Shown: positions 37,750-49,742, counted from the stretch's first letter. The stretch is 64,000 nucleotides of DNA from Nymphaea colorata (GCF_008831285.2 NW_022204507.1:4360174-4424173); one strand, 5' to 3'. Made by a program: numbers and translations. Notes: a model not told the origin generated them from the sequence alone.

Positions 37750-38140
37750 ATGACAATTAGTATCCTGACTCTGGTGCGACTCATCACATCACCAATGATA
37801 TCAATAACTTGTCCACTCATGCCAAACACAATGGTGGGGATGCAATAAAAATCGGAGATGGATCAGGTTTGAGAAATTTTAATATTGGATCTTCAAAGAC
37901 ATCTCAAAATTTAGTTTTAAATGATCTCTTTCATGTGCCCAAAATAACAAAGAACTTGTTATCTGTACAACGTTTTTCTAAGGATAATGGAGTCTATTTT
38001 GAGTTTCATCCTAATATGTGCTATGTTAAGCAGCAGGGAACGAGAAAAATTCTTCATCAAGGAACTAGCAATGATGGGCTATATATGATAGACCTTAGTA
38101 GTAGGAAAAAAGAAGCACAGCTTGGAGAAAGACAAGTGTG
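37750..38140 (+). pseudogene. Copia protease and pre-integrase region
   Basis: YPDSGATHHITNDINNLS carries the aspartic protease D-S-G motif (37767-37775). The residue before it, normally Trp, is a TAG stop (37758-37760). The frame then reads on from 37809 through FHVPKITKNLLSVQRFSKDN and GLYMIDLSS, the usual blocks between protease and integrase. The zinc-binding H/C part of integrase is absent, removed by a deletion at about 38120-38160. Confidence 0.85.
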
Positions 38141-38159
38141 ATTTATCTTATTATGATGA

Positions 38160-39207
38160 TTGTTTGAATGGTTTTAAGTACTATGTGATTTTTATGGATG
38201 CCTTTTGAAGGTATACTTGGATTTATTTGACGAAAAAAAAAATCAGACGTTAGTCATGTTTTCAAAGCTTTCAAGGCACTTTCTGAAAATCTCACTGGAC
38301 ACAAGATAAAATATTTCACTCAGATTGGGGAGGATAATTTCATGGACTTCAATCATATCTTGTCGATAATGAGATTGGACATCGAATATCATGTCCTCAA
38401 ACTCCTGAACAAAATGGAGCAGCTGAAAGGAGACATAAACATATTGTTGAAACATGTTTATCTTTAATGACAGAAGGTAATATTCCCAAGAACTTTTGGT
38501 CCTATGCTTTTTGTACTGATGTTTATTTGATTAACTGAATGCCAACCAAGATTCTTGATTTTGCATCTCCTCTAAAAAAATTGTACAAAGAGAAACCTGA
38601 TAATGGCTCCCTCAAAATCTTTGGATGTGAATGTTTTTCTTGTTTAAGTGCTTATCAGAAAAATAAATTAGATTACCGATCTGAAAGATGTGTTTTCTTA
38701 GGCTATGCTGCTCAACATAAAGGATGTTATTGTTTGGGTGTACGAATCGGTAAAATCTATATTTCGAGACATATCCAATTTAATGAGAGAAAATTTCCTT
38801 TTATTGATACTCAACAAACTAAATTTCAAGATCTAGAAAGTCAAAACCAAGCTATCATTTTAACCTCCCCTCATCAATATCAGTTCTCAAACCCTACAAT
38901 ACAATCATCTAATACCTCCACAACATCAAGGGAACCCTTACTTCAGTATGAAATAAATAGTGAATCTCAACCTAAAACTCTTGGAAATGAGGAGCCAACC
39001 CAATCCAATGAAAATGAACCAAATCAAGAACGAGTCCATCCTATGACTACTAGATCTCAAGCGGGAACCTTCAAACCTAATCCTAAATACATTGAGTTCC
39101 ATATATATTTTTTTAGGAAACACTCTCTTCCAAGAGCTCTAGTCTCCACTCTTCTTGAAGACAAAGAACCTTCAAATTTCAAAGAAGCATATGAAGATGA
39201 AAATTAG
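38160..39207 (+). pseudogene. Copia integrase core and C-terminal region
   Basis: FKYYVIFMDAF is followed by a stop, then RYTWIYL. The first-Asp block is in the D-A-F part and the second is in HSDWGG near 38317. The catalytic Glu is kept in NGAAERRHKH (about 38410-38440). A Glu codon after HSDWGG has become TAA. Downstream, 38539-39207 is open and encodes the C-terminal integrase blocks KIFGCECF, RCVFLGYAAQHKGC and MTTRSQAG, which link to RT. Confidence 0.85.
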
Positions 39208-39216
39208 AGGAAGACC

Positions 39217-40000
39217 GTGCAAAAAGAATACAATGCTCTTATTCGAAACAATACTTGGAAACTTCTTTCAAAGAAAGAAGCCAAACACATTGTAGGATGT
39301 AAATGGGGATTCAAAATCAAGCGAAAGGTAGATGGATTATTGGAAAGATACAAAGCTAGACTCGTCGCCAAGGGGTATAGTCAAAAAGAAGGAATTGACT
39401 ATACTGAAACCTTCAGCCCTGTTGTGAAGCCTACATGAGCTGGATATTCAAAATGCATTCCCACATGGATCTTTTTCAGAAGAAGTTTATGTGGTTCAAC
39501 CACCTGGATTTCAAAATCATTCTTTCTCAAATCATGTACGCAAGCTTGAACGTTCTTTATATGGTTTAAAACAAGCTCCTAGGGCATGCTCGTCTTAGTC
39601 TAAGCCTCCAAAATCTTGGTTTTAAAGGGACTCAAAAAGATTCATCTCTTTTAATTTTGAGAAAAAGAGAAATACTTCTATATGTTTTGGTATACGTGTA
39701 TGATATGATCATAACAGGAAGCTCACCTGAATATATTCATAAAATTATTTGTCAATTCAAAAGTGAGTTTGCCATTAAAGATCTGGGTGAGCTTCATTTC
39801 TTTTGGACATAGAAGTAAAAAGAATTGACAATAAACTAATATTGTCTAAAAGGAAATACATATTTGAGCTTCTCAAAAGAACAAATATGCTTGGAGCTAA
39901 GGGAGTTTCAACTCCCATGGCATGCTCCCCTGCTTTATCTGCTCAAACTGGATCAAATTTTTGTGATCAACTCTTTATCGCAGCATTGTTGGCGGTCTTT
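39217..40000 (+). pseudogene. Copia reverse transcriptase, disabled
   Basis: Intact entry block [14 protein letters not shown] and [19 protein letters not shown] (39290-39400). Then a deletion of about 15 codons at 39430, after which ELDIQNAFPHG and LYGLKQAPRA continue. The catalytic YVDD reads YVYD (about 39692-39703), losing one catalytic Asp. EFAIKDLGELHFF and the KYIFELLKRTNML block follow, with more frame changes. Confidence 0.88.
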
Positions 40001-40213
40001 AATACTCTATTATGACTCGTCCAGACATCTCTTATGTTGTCAACAAGATTTGTCAATACATGCATCATCCTACTGATGCCCATTAGGATGTCGTAAAGAG
40101 AATCCTAAGATATTTGAAATACACTATTGATCATGGTCTTGTTATTAGACCGAGATCAGTTCTTAATATTAAGCTTACAGTGATGCATATTGTGCAGGAT
40201 ATCTTGATGAAAG

Positions 40214-40849
40214 ATGGTCTACAGGTGGATATGTAGTGTTTATTGGATCCAATCTAGTTTATGGAGTGCTAAAAAGCAGCTAGTTGTCTCTTTTTTTAGC
40301 ACTGAGGCTGAGTATCGATCTATTGCCAATACTACTGCTGAAATCACGTGGTTACAATTTTTATTAAAAAAACTTTGTGATGTTCAATCACAACCTCCCA
40401 TATTATGGTGCGACAACATTGGCACAGCCTATCTTGCAGCTCATCCTGTGTATCATAGCCGCAACAAACACATAGAGACTGATCTTCATTTCGTTCGAAA
40501 AAAATTGGCTAAAGGAGATTTGAAAATTCAATACATCTCTTCCAAAGATCAGGTTGCTGACATTCTAACTAAGCCACTTAGTAAGCAACACCATTATCAA
40601 ATAATTAACAAGCTCAATCTCATTGCTGGAGAATTGAGCTTGTGGGGAGATGTTTACAGAAATACCAAGAAGGCTCTCAAAGTGAATTACTTGGGAGATG
40701 AAAAGTCACGTCTCTTGAGTGATGGAAAGTCATGTCTGTTGGGAGATGAAAAGGCACGTCTCTTAAGAGACGAAAAGTCATGTCTGTTGAACGATGAAAA
40801 GTCATGTCTCTTGAGAATTAGAGACCCCTTACGTAACTCCTCTATATAA
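40214..40849 (+). pseudogene. Copia RNase H, frame running into the 3' LTR
   Basis: 211-codon open frame. STEAEYRSIANTTAEITWL contains the RNase H Glu block, WCDNIGTAYLAAHPVYHSR the Asp block, and KHIETDLHFVRKKL and QVADILTKPLS the C-terminal blocks. The first RNase H Asp region is broken upstream. The frame then crosses the polypurine tract and enters LTR2, where the 24-bp repeats translate as eight-residue units of the form DEKSCLL plus one residue, and stops at 40849. Confidence 0.85.
40636..40650 (+). other. Polypurine tract of the copia element
   Basis: GAGCTTGTGGGGAGA immediately precedes the TG start of the 3' LTR at 40651. Confidence 0.75.
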
Positions 40850-40971
40850 AGGAGCCTCTCCACCAAAGGAACGCAAGCAAGAAATGATAAAGTAGTGGAC
40901 ATAGGCCTATTGGCTGAACCACTTTAAAATTTCATGTCCCTTTAATTATTTCTTCATTTTGATTTCTTACA
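40651..40971 (+). repeat. 3' LTR of the copia element
   Basis: Starts TGTTTACAG and ends TTCTTACA. Has five 24-bp units at 40690-40809 and a TATA box (CTATATAAAGG, about 40842-40852). Confidence 0.9.
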
Positions 40972-40976
40972 ATTAC

Positions 40977-42185
40977 CTCCTTCCTGCTCAATTTGTGGTG
41001 CAACTTTGACAAAACGACACGTTAATTTGAGAACGACGCTACATAGAGAGACAGAAGGAGACACAGGAGGAAGCGGACTTCAACTAGGATGGATGAATGG
41101 GCTAGTAATAATTCTCACCATCATCGGATAACACCGCCGATGTTGATGCCTCCTGCCGGCCCAATTCTACATCTACCTCCACCTTCTTAGGTGAGTACCA
41201 GCGTCTGCAGCTACTTCTAACTCCACCGAGAGGGCAGTAGGAAGTTCAGGGTCCTCTAGCCTGTTTACCGTTGGAGCGGGGTGAAAGAACAACCACATGG
41301 TGAAGCCGATGAAGTCCCCACAAGGTTTGTGATAAAATTCATGTCTTCCGTCCTTTCCTTGCGTATGTCTTTGACCGAAACACTCTCCCTCTCCCTGGAT
41401 CTCCCTCCCGCTCTCTCTCTTACTCTCTGTCTCTCAAATGATGACAACCAGACGACCAAAGCAATAGGGAACGAACGCTCATTGAAGGAAGGAGTTTCCT
41501 TCTCTATTACCAAAGGGACAGAGAAGGAGGGAAAGTTAAAGGATGGAGGATTTGGGTGGACGGAACAGGAGGGATAAGGGAGTATTTATAAGTGAGTGGA
41601 GAGGGGATGGGTTTGAAAGTGAAAGAGAAGGGAAACCGATGCCTAAGCTTGGTTGGACAAGGGGCACCAATGCGTCTTTCTTTCCTTCGTCGTGTTTCTG
41701 TGGGCTTTGCTCTCGAATAGGCGGGCGATGGCAAATTTTTTTTTATTGTATTGCGGCCAACCATCTGGCCATTTTGCATTGCTCATTAATATTTTGGCTC
41801 CATCTCCCAGATTTAGGATTCCTTTCTATATATTTATTCCTGTAAAATTGAGACTGTTGATCAATGTCACTTTTAAAATAATTTTTCAGCTGCGGTCTTG
41901 TATTCTTCTAATGGTGTGATCGTGCATTTCATTTGCACGTGGAAGTAAATGGGCGCGAAACCCGTCTCGCCTAAAACTCGTCTCCCTCAAATATGGCCAA
42001 TAAACTGGTTTCCCTCTATAATAATGGTTTTCACTAGGAAGCCTCTGTTCTAGGGGAGAGAGGCAGGTTGCCGGTGGTGTGTCGCAGATCGAGAGGAGAG
42101 ATGCGAGCAACTTGCAAGCTGTTTGTAGCAGATCTTACAGAAAGAGGCGAGCGACTATATCTCTAGACAGGATGTTCTCTTAACC
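40977..42185. other. GC-balanced segment with a possible reverse-strand promoter
   Basis: Private to copy B. On the reverse strand there is a TATAAATA (41583-41590) about 70 bases upstream of an ATG-started frame of 82 codons (41513 down to 41265). CT-rich sequence lies between, as in plant 5' leaders. On the forward strand, a short frame from 41090 (MDEWASNNSHHH) ends at a GTGAGT donor-like site. I recognise neither frame. It may be a captured promoter and first-exon fragment. Confidence 0.35.
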
Positions 42186-42799
42186 ACATCCATTATTTTT
42201 TGGATGTTCATATATTTTGGTTCGAATTCCGATTTCAAAACAATTCTAAAAGAAATCAATACCATATCCAAATCTGAATCCAACATAAATCTCATTTTTA
42301 AATTCAAATTTATATTTGAATCTGCATTTTAAATTGAATCCTAGCTGCACTATAATATGTTAATAACCGACTTTCAAAAACCTTGGACATTGGATATCAG
42401 ATATTTAATATTTCAAATTTAATCTAAATCCCAGTCTGATCAGATATTTATTAGAATATGAGTTTATTTATAAATTTAACGGATGCCATTTCTTAAATCC
42501 AGATCCAATTTGATTTCTTAATCAAATGTTAAAATTTAGTTTCATATTCTTTTTTTTTTAGAGTAGTTCAATCATACGGCGGATCAAAATTGGATTTGAT
42601 GACATCCTTGCCAGAAGGAGACCTCCAAATATATTCTGTGAAGGAGGTTCTTCTTGAAATTTAATTTACCACCTATTTCGGGTTTACATGCAAATCTAAA
42701 TTTTTGAAATGTACATTAAACAAGCATATGTTTGGCTACCCTTATCATGATCTTGAGCATTGAAACTCTTTCATTTGAGTATCTAGTCGATTTTTCACT

Positions 42800-42823
42800 T
42801 TGTCTCTCTCCCTCCCTCCCTCC

Positions 42824-42890
<67 letters not shown>

Positions 42891-42910
42891 TAGATAGATA
42901 TGTATGTATG

Positions 42911-42943
<33 letters not shown>

Positions 42944-42947
42944 ATGA
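42800..42947. repeat. Compound microsatellite
   Basis: Consecutive (CT)n, (TA)n, (GATA)n, (TATG)n and (TG)n tracts in one run. Copy A has only CT and AT at this place (5651-5768). Confidence 0.95.
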
Positions 42948-44755
42948 GATGGTAGAATAAGATTCACAAAATGTAGAGAGAGAACCAGAGCCATTTGCTT
43001 GCACGCCAAGGCATGTGCTTTGTGAAAATCATGACTGAAAGCCAAAATTGACGTTGAGCCACGATTGGTAGCGTGTGAAAACTGGTGACGACCATGGAAA
43101 TCCACAATGATGATGGAAGAAATTGGAGATGAATATCAGAGACAATATTACCCAACAATTAATCACTTTGAAAATCAGCTCGCACATTTTGGGAGCTTAA
43201 TATTTTGGTGTTTCATGCATAAAAATTACGCATCATTACCACTAGTCAATATATGCATGCATTTTTGTTCAGACAAAAGTCTGTTGGCCAATTAATTGTG
43301 TGAGATGGCACAGCTCTACCTATTATCATCTGTGACCACCTCATTCTTATTGACGTCAAAGCACACCCAATTGTTAAGCGTTATGGGCAGTGAGTTCACT
43401 TTGTAATTGGGTAACTTCTTACATGTCAAATTTTTTAATCATACATGAAGAAAGTTACAAATTGAGCTTGTTTACCTATACACGCTTGTGTTCCTTGTGT
43501 GGGATTCTGAAAGACAAGATCAGACCTGTCGGCATGAGGTCTGATCATTTCTGGCACTTTGTCAAGGAGTAATTAGACCAAGAACTATACTAAAATGTGT
43601 CATTTCCTAAATCTAAATGTCATCCAAAACCTAAGAAAGCAAATGTACCCTAATTTTGAAATCGTGCATATGGTGAAACCTCAGTAGATATTAGAAATAG
43701 ACTGGTAAACAAGAAGAAATTAATATGAAGTTTGTTTATATCTGAATTATTATAGATCATTACAAATCGTTGTCTTAAATTTAATATGATGCATAAAAAA
43801 CTAGGGCATATAGACCTGGAGTCCTGTCTCTAATAGGACTTGAGTGTAGTACATGGACCTAGCAAGGAAATCTAGATCGGAAACCAAAAATTGAAACCAA
43901 TGTGAGAGATTTATATAATTCTGGTTTCAAATTGAAATGAAAACTATCATATCATGATAGTGAGATCAAGAGTTTGTGACTGAAAATTTAAGGTCAGAAA
44001 TCCATTAGATCATGATCTCATATTAAATCTTTTAAAATCCAAATTTTGAGATAATAGATTCAAATATGGTGATTACATGATTTAAAGACTGGTACTTGGG
44101 CTTGATTTTGTGGGAATTGATCCAAGGTTTATGATGAAATACTCATTTGCTTAGAAAATCTATTCAAGTTCCAAAACCGAGAATGCAAGATCTAAAATCT
44201 AGGGTGTGAAATTTGAAATCCATAATCCAATATCCATAGTTTGAGATTTATGATTTGAGAGTCATATGTAAAATCAGATTTAAAATCCGAAGTCTGAAAT
44301 TCAAGATCCAAAATCTAATATCTAAAATGCAAGATCCATAATACGATTTGAAATCCCTAATCTAAGATGTAAAATCCAATAATTGAGATCCAAATCCCAT
44401 GTACAATAATTGGGTTTAATATCAAGGTGTAGACCAGTTATAAGCCTGATGATTTGAATCCAGTGCCATGACTTGAGACGTAAGATCCAAATAGGCTAGG
44501 GGTAGGTTGGTCAAAAGTAGGTTTAAACCTACATAGGGATAGGTTCGACTGTAGTAAACGTGTTTGATATTATTCGAATCATGTCATATATGATATAAAC
44601 TTGATTCATTTCATATGAATGGGTGTCTAAAGAAATTTGATTAGACAAAAATGTTATGGAAATAGGTTCACAAGTGGGTGACTCTAAGACGGATATGAGC
44701 TAGGTCTTTGTAGACTCGATGTCTACATGATCTAAGGTTTTTGAAAGCATTTAAA
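42948..44755. other. Non-coding duplicated DNA
   Basis: Matches 5775-6385 and 7320-8520 of copy A, with the junction of the A-specific LINE block at about 43560. Contains the cryptic AAATCC-word repeat (44140-44470). No gene. Confidence 0.55.
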
Positions 44756-44768
44756 TAATTTAGTGTTC

Positions 44769-44968
44769 CATTAGTGCCTAAACATATAGAAGTCGATTGC
44801 CATTATTGTGAGGGAAAAATACAAGATAGAACCGTGCTAACTTTATATGCCAGAAGTGAAAAACAACTAAGCAATATTTTCACCAAGAGTCATGCGAAAG
44901 AGAAGCATCAATGCATAGCCAGCAAATTTGGACAAATTGACATTTGTACACCAACTTAAGGGGGGAAC
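44769..44968 (+). pseudogene. Copia RNase H C-terminus with polypurine tract
   Basis: The frame from 44774 to the stop at 44957-44959 contains KHIEVDCHYCEGKIQD, RSEKQLSNIFTK and SKFGQIDICTPT, the standard last 60 residues of copia pol. The purine run TAAGGGGGGAA at 44957-44967 follows at once, as expected before a 3' LTR. Only this tail of the element remains. It belongs to a third copia, different from the two in 28-41 kb. Copy A lost the part after 44850. Confidence 0.85.
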
Positions 44969-44978
44969 TATAGCGTGA

Positions 44979-47840
44979 TTTTAGGAGAAGAGGTGAGCAT
45001 CTTCACCTCCAGCTAAGGCATATCAGGTGGTTGCACATTTTTGGAAGTGATATCTTTTATTCCCAGAACCTTATTGTTCTCCTAGTGAATGCATTTTGGC
45101 TGCTCTTAATTTCTTGGTTTCGAGATTTCCTCCCATGCTCATTATCCTGTTGCCCTTTATATTCCCACTTTGTATGATGTTTCTTCTTCTCCTTGGATGG
45201 ATGCTAATATGTCAAACCGTGTAACCTTCTGTTTGATGATTTCTTCATGATTTTGTTGATTGATATCATGATTTAATTGATAAAGAATAACAATATGTGA
45301 GTCATCACATTGCGCAAAGGTGGTTAATTTCAATGATTGCCCACACAGGACCCACCATGGTCAATTCATGCACCAACAGTTGACTAGGTAACTCCATAAA
45401 GCTCGTACGTTTGTACATGTGTGTAAGCATGTAAGGGAAAGAATCACATGGATTCATGTAAATGGGTGGCAAAATATATTTATGAGGAGGTTAAGACGGA
45501 TGAAGATAAAAGATCAAAAGTACAATTTTTTCATCTTCATGCATCGCATGGATTAGTAACATTTATTCAAACAACATGGAGTTGCTTGTTAATTATCAAC
45601 TACAAAGACACTTAAGAGCAAAGGAGTTAGCACTCACAGATATAATTCATGATTTCCATGAGTCTAATAGACTCCAAAGTTTGATTATGCACTCCTTTCA
45701 TGCGTCCATGAAAGGTCATACAATATGGTTGTGAAAATTATCGAAACCAACAATCTAAACCAGATCATTAATTCACTAGACTAAAAGAATAGCGATATAT
45801 CAGACGTTTTTTGACTTACAAAAATCAGATGCCAGGATTAATGAACATAACTTTCTGTTCGCTTTTTAGTATCATAAACATATGTTATACACACACTTTA
45901 GCAGTTAGGTTTTCAAAATGATTGCTCAGAAACACTGGCATAAAAAAGATTGGATGGCCAGAGGCATGTCGATCATTATGTGTACTGCTTGGCATATTTT
46001 TATTTTTATTTTTTGCCCCATGCATCTTTTTTTATGCAGCTTTTCTCGTAGCTAATTTGTCAATAACAAATCATGTTCTTGTTTCAGGAAACAGACCTTG
46101 ATTTTATATAGATATTGTTTCTAAATTCAACATTCAAACTTTGAAAGTAATCACACCAATTGCGTGAACAAGGAAATTGTGTTTTTGAACATGTACTCTA
46201 AAGACATGTGATATATATGATAGTGGATATAAATTGTATTTTTGAATCTACATGTTTTGGTAACTTTTTTTTTGCTTATAACAGGTATGCCATTTGCCGT
46301 GATTATCTAATGGATGGATATGAATTCTTCTCCTTAGGAATCATGCAGCTCCTTCAAAAAATAAGTTGATTATATATTCAATTTTTCGTTAGCTTTTTTG
46401 ACCTTGTATAACCATAGACCTATATATTATCCTTGGCTAAGAAAAGAGAATTGAGAGTTTACAAGCAGTATATATGGATTATTAGAAAAACTTTTTTTTA
46501 GATGAATATTAGAAAAAGCTCTTTGCTTTGCATGGTTTGTGAAAAACTTTCTAATATGCCATTTGCCGTGATTAATGGTGGTTGCATATTAGGGGGTTGA
46601 AATTAACCAGATAGCCTTCCTACTTGGAAAGGAGGATCCTTTCCTCTAGGAGAATAGAAAGAAGAAAGTCACTTTCTAAAGAATAATTAAAATATATATC
46701 TGATATTTGATCTAAAAATAACAAAAATCCCCATCTCCTCGAATGGTAGAACGAACACGCCCATGTCAAGTACCAAACATGCGAACTGCTCTATCTCTAA
46801 AGCCCAACCCTCTCTCTATTTTGAACACGCCAAGAAGATGTTTGAATGCCATTAAACCTAGTTTTCTTCGCTCATAATAATTTATTTTTCTTTCCCTTAC
46901 CTTGGGTTTCTTCATATATACTTCTAGGACCCAGTATTTCCTCAAATTGTTCTAACCAGTCAACTCTTATTACCTTTTCATTTCTCCATTTTTTTCCAGT
47001 GAACATATCCAAATAATATTACAAAAGAAATGGTTTAAAGAAAAGAAAGAAGCATAGGGATGTAAAAAAAATTTGAAAGAAAAGGAGAGTAGGAAGAGGA
47101 GGAGGATTCCTTTTGGGGAAGAAGAGAGAGAAGAGATCTTGTTAATTTTCTTTTTGTTTTTTGCATTTTATCTTTACTATTTTATGAATTTATTCCTTTA
47201 AACTAGTTGGCATAATTTTTCAAAAAATTTAGGATGGATAATACCATTTTTTTGAAATTTACTACTCGACCTTGGACCTTTTTGCCAAAAGATTTATGGT
47301 CATGGGGCATATGTGATATTTTAAAAGAATTTATGGGTTGAGACGTGCCCGGTTGGGTAGGTTTTCAAACATGGTTTTTATTTATTTTTATCCATTGAGT
47401 CAAGGTGAGTAACTTAATTTATATTTTCTATGTGTTTTTCTCCTACAAATACGAAAAAATAATTTTTCGGGTGCACAAAGTGAACCCTATCGCTCGGTTG
47501 ACAGGTTGAAGCCTCCCCTCCTTCCCCTTGCCCTTGGATCGAGACCTGTGTTAGGACTCCACTAAGGATGTTAAACGTACCAACTCATAATTAATGATTT
47601 GGGCTCCCTATATAAGCTAATTAAGTACTTCTCAACAGGTCAATGATGGGGTAATTTTATATTGAAGAAAATTCTTATGTGTTTCTTTTTTCTTTTTTTT
47701 TTGTTTATATGTAACTAAACTTTCACTAACAAACATGGCCTGGATTGAGACAAAAAACTAATTGGGACATTATTCTTTGTTATATATGTATTGGCCTTCA
47801 GGTTTAAACAGCCAATTATCTAATAAGGTCAACTGGCAAT
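44979..47840. other. Non-coding duplicated DNA
   Basis: Counterpart of 13016-15860. The first part may be LTR sequence after the polypurine tract at 44957. Nothing coding is recognised. Confidence 0.5.
45512..45979 (+). repeat. Left arm (source) of a 468-bp inverted duplication
   Basis: Reverse complement of 48013-48480 with about 14 differences counted by eye (near 97%). Its copy A counterpart is at about 13545-14010, so this is the ancestral location. Confidence 0.85.
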
Positions 47841-47947
47841 CTAGGCTTGGGCATCAGCCTGGCACGGCCGATAAAGAGTCAGGCTCGGACCGGGCCTCAA
47901 CTCATAACTGTGGCTTTGCGCCGGCCCAACACCCGAAGCCCGAGCAT

Positions 47948-48480
47948 GGGCTGAAAGAGATTCAGGAGGTCAGCTAAAATAAGGTCAACAACGATTTAAA
48001 GTTTCATGGGGTATAATGATCGACATGCATCTGGCCGTCCAATGTTTTTTATGCCAGTGTTTCTGAGCAATCATTTTAAAAACCTAACTGCTAAAGTGTG
48101 TGTATAACATATGTTTATGATACTAAAAAGCGAACAGAAAGTTATGTTCATTAGTCCTGGCATCTGATTTTTGTAAGTCAAAAAATGTCTGATATATCGC
48201 TAATCTTTTAGTCCAGTGAATTAATGATCTGGTTTAGATTGTTGGTTTCGATAATTTTTACAACCATATTGTATGACCTTTCATGGACGCTTGAAAGGAG
48301 TGCATAATAACACTTTGGAGTCTATTAGACTCATGGAAATCATGAATTATATCTGTGAGTGCTAACTCCTTTGCTCTTAAGTGTCTTTGTAGTTGATAAT
48401 TAACTAGCAACTCCATGTTGTTTGAATAAATGTTACTAATCCATGCGATGCATGAAGATGAAAAAATTGTACTTTTGAGC
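47948..48480. other. Templated double-strand-break repair scar
   Basis: Two filler pieces replace the segment that copy A has at about 15961-16276. 47948-48004 is identical over 57 bases to 50511-50567 in direct orientation. 48013-48480 is an inverted copy of 45512-45979. Collinearity with copy A resumes at 48482. Short patchwork copies of nearby sequence at one junction are the usual mark of synthesis-dependent end joining. Confidence 0.75.
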
Positions 48481-48557
48481 AAGGGGACCTGTCAAGCAAA
48501 GGGGGCATGGCCCATTGAGCTGAGACCCACTCTTCCAAAACATTAAAATTATTTTGC

Positions 48558-49045
48558 ATATTGTTATGACCAATATACCCATTTAAGTGATAAAAAAGTG
48601 TCTTGGTTTTTTTGTCATACTCGTAGTGTTATCTCATTATCTCATAAATATTTTGTTATAGCATACTTATGTTTAGCGTCATTTCATACATCCATCATTA
48701 TCTCATACCAATTTGTTATCTCATATACATTATCACATACATATTTATTATCTCGTACCTATTTATTATCTCAAACATCCATCATTCTTTTGTACCTATT
48801 TGTTATCTCATATATATTATCTCATATCTATTTCCATCTCCTACCTATTTGTTATTTCATACGTATTATCTCATATATATTTGTCATTTTATATATATTA
48901 CTTATTTGTTATTTCATATATCAGTTATTATCTCATACCTATTTGTTTCTCATACTTGTGATCTCACACCTATTTGTTATCTCCTACACATGCATTCACA
49001 ATGTTGGAGCATTAAAGTAAACATGCATATTGGTAGTATCGTCCA
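48558..49045 (+). repeat. Minisatellite-bearing element, copy 2
   Basis: Copy B version of 16973-17460, with the same edges and a TTATCTCATAC array at 48625-48990. Unit count and sequence differ slightly from copy 1. Confidence 0.8.
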
Positions 49046-49517
49046 CAACCAGCGTATGCTTATTATATATATGGAGCGGCATATAAAACTTTATCAAAAA
49101 CATATCCTCACATGTTACAAGTGAAGTGCTAGAATCTAAGACAAAGTAGAGAAAACTATGAACATTTAGGCTCCCACAGTACGTGAATTTGTATATGCAA
49201 TCATGTTTAAGAATTTGGCTTGATCCAAACAGGAGTGTGTTTCCAATGCAAAGCTGCTAGGGAAGTAGCGCTCCTATCCAAGCAGACCACTATTTCTGTA
49301 TGATATTTTTTTGATAATATCATTAGGAATTTATTAGCAAGGCAGTTGCCACAAAGCTTCTATCGCTTCCTTGTGGGTTTTTTAGGAGAATGTGGTTTCT
49401 ATCGGTTCTTAGTTATGCCATAGACCTTGCAAACAAACGCCATACTTCAGCGAAGAACGGGCAACTACTTTGTCAAGGCAAACTAAAGCAGGAAAAAAAT
49501 CAGTGGTTGCCCATGTT

Positions 49518-49545
49518 TATATATATATATATATATATATATATC
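49518..49545. repeat. (TA)n microsatellite
   Basis: Short TA run absent from copy A at the matching place. Confidence 0.9.
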
Positions 49546-49618
49546 TATATATATTAGCTTGGAAAAACTGGACTCTCTCTCCCAGTACTTGACCCCCTCC
49601 CCCTCCCCCAGCAACTCT

Positions 49619-49632
49619 CCTCTCTCTCTCAC

Positions 49633-49691
<59 letters not shown>
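49619..49691. repeat. (CT)n(GT)n compound microsatellite
   Basis: Long CT run followed by GT repeats. Expanded relative to the short CT run at 18170-18195 in copy A. Confidence 0.95.
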
Positions 49692-49742
49692 TAAAAGCAG
49701 GAGGAGTTTGCAGATCTATACCTATTCGTGCACGTCAAAGCA

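Larger units (their letters stand above)
36407..40976 (+). mobile_element. LTR-complete Ty1/copia retrotransposon with ATTAC target duplication
   Basis: LTRs at 36412-36751 and 40651-40971 are flanked by the 5-bp direct repeat ATTAC at 36407-36411 and 40972-40976. Internal order is gag, zinc knuckle, protease, integrase, RT, RNase H, which is the copia order. A PBS follows the first LTR and a purine-rich tract precedes the second. The body is about 4.56 kb, near full length, with deletions in integrase and RT. Stops in gag, protease, integrase and RT make it non-autonomous. LTR1 starts TCTTAAC where LTR2 starts TGTTTAC, so the two LTRs have diverged and the insertion is not recent. It lies in a block private to copy B. 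Confidence 0.92.

Noticed and set aside
42716-43105. Reverse-strand frame of 129 codons with His-Thr and Tyr-Ile runs
   Set aside because: It is a translation of the compound microsatellite only.
48258-48482. Reverse-strand frame of 74 codons
   Set aside because: It lies wholly in the inverted filler; the source sequence at 45512-45979 does not look coding.
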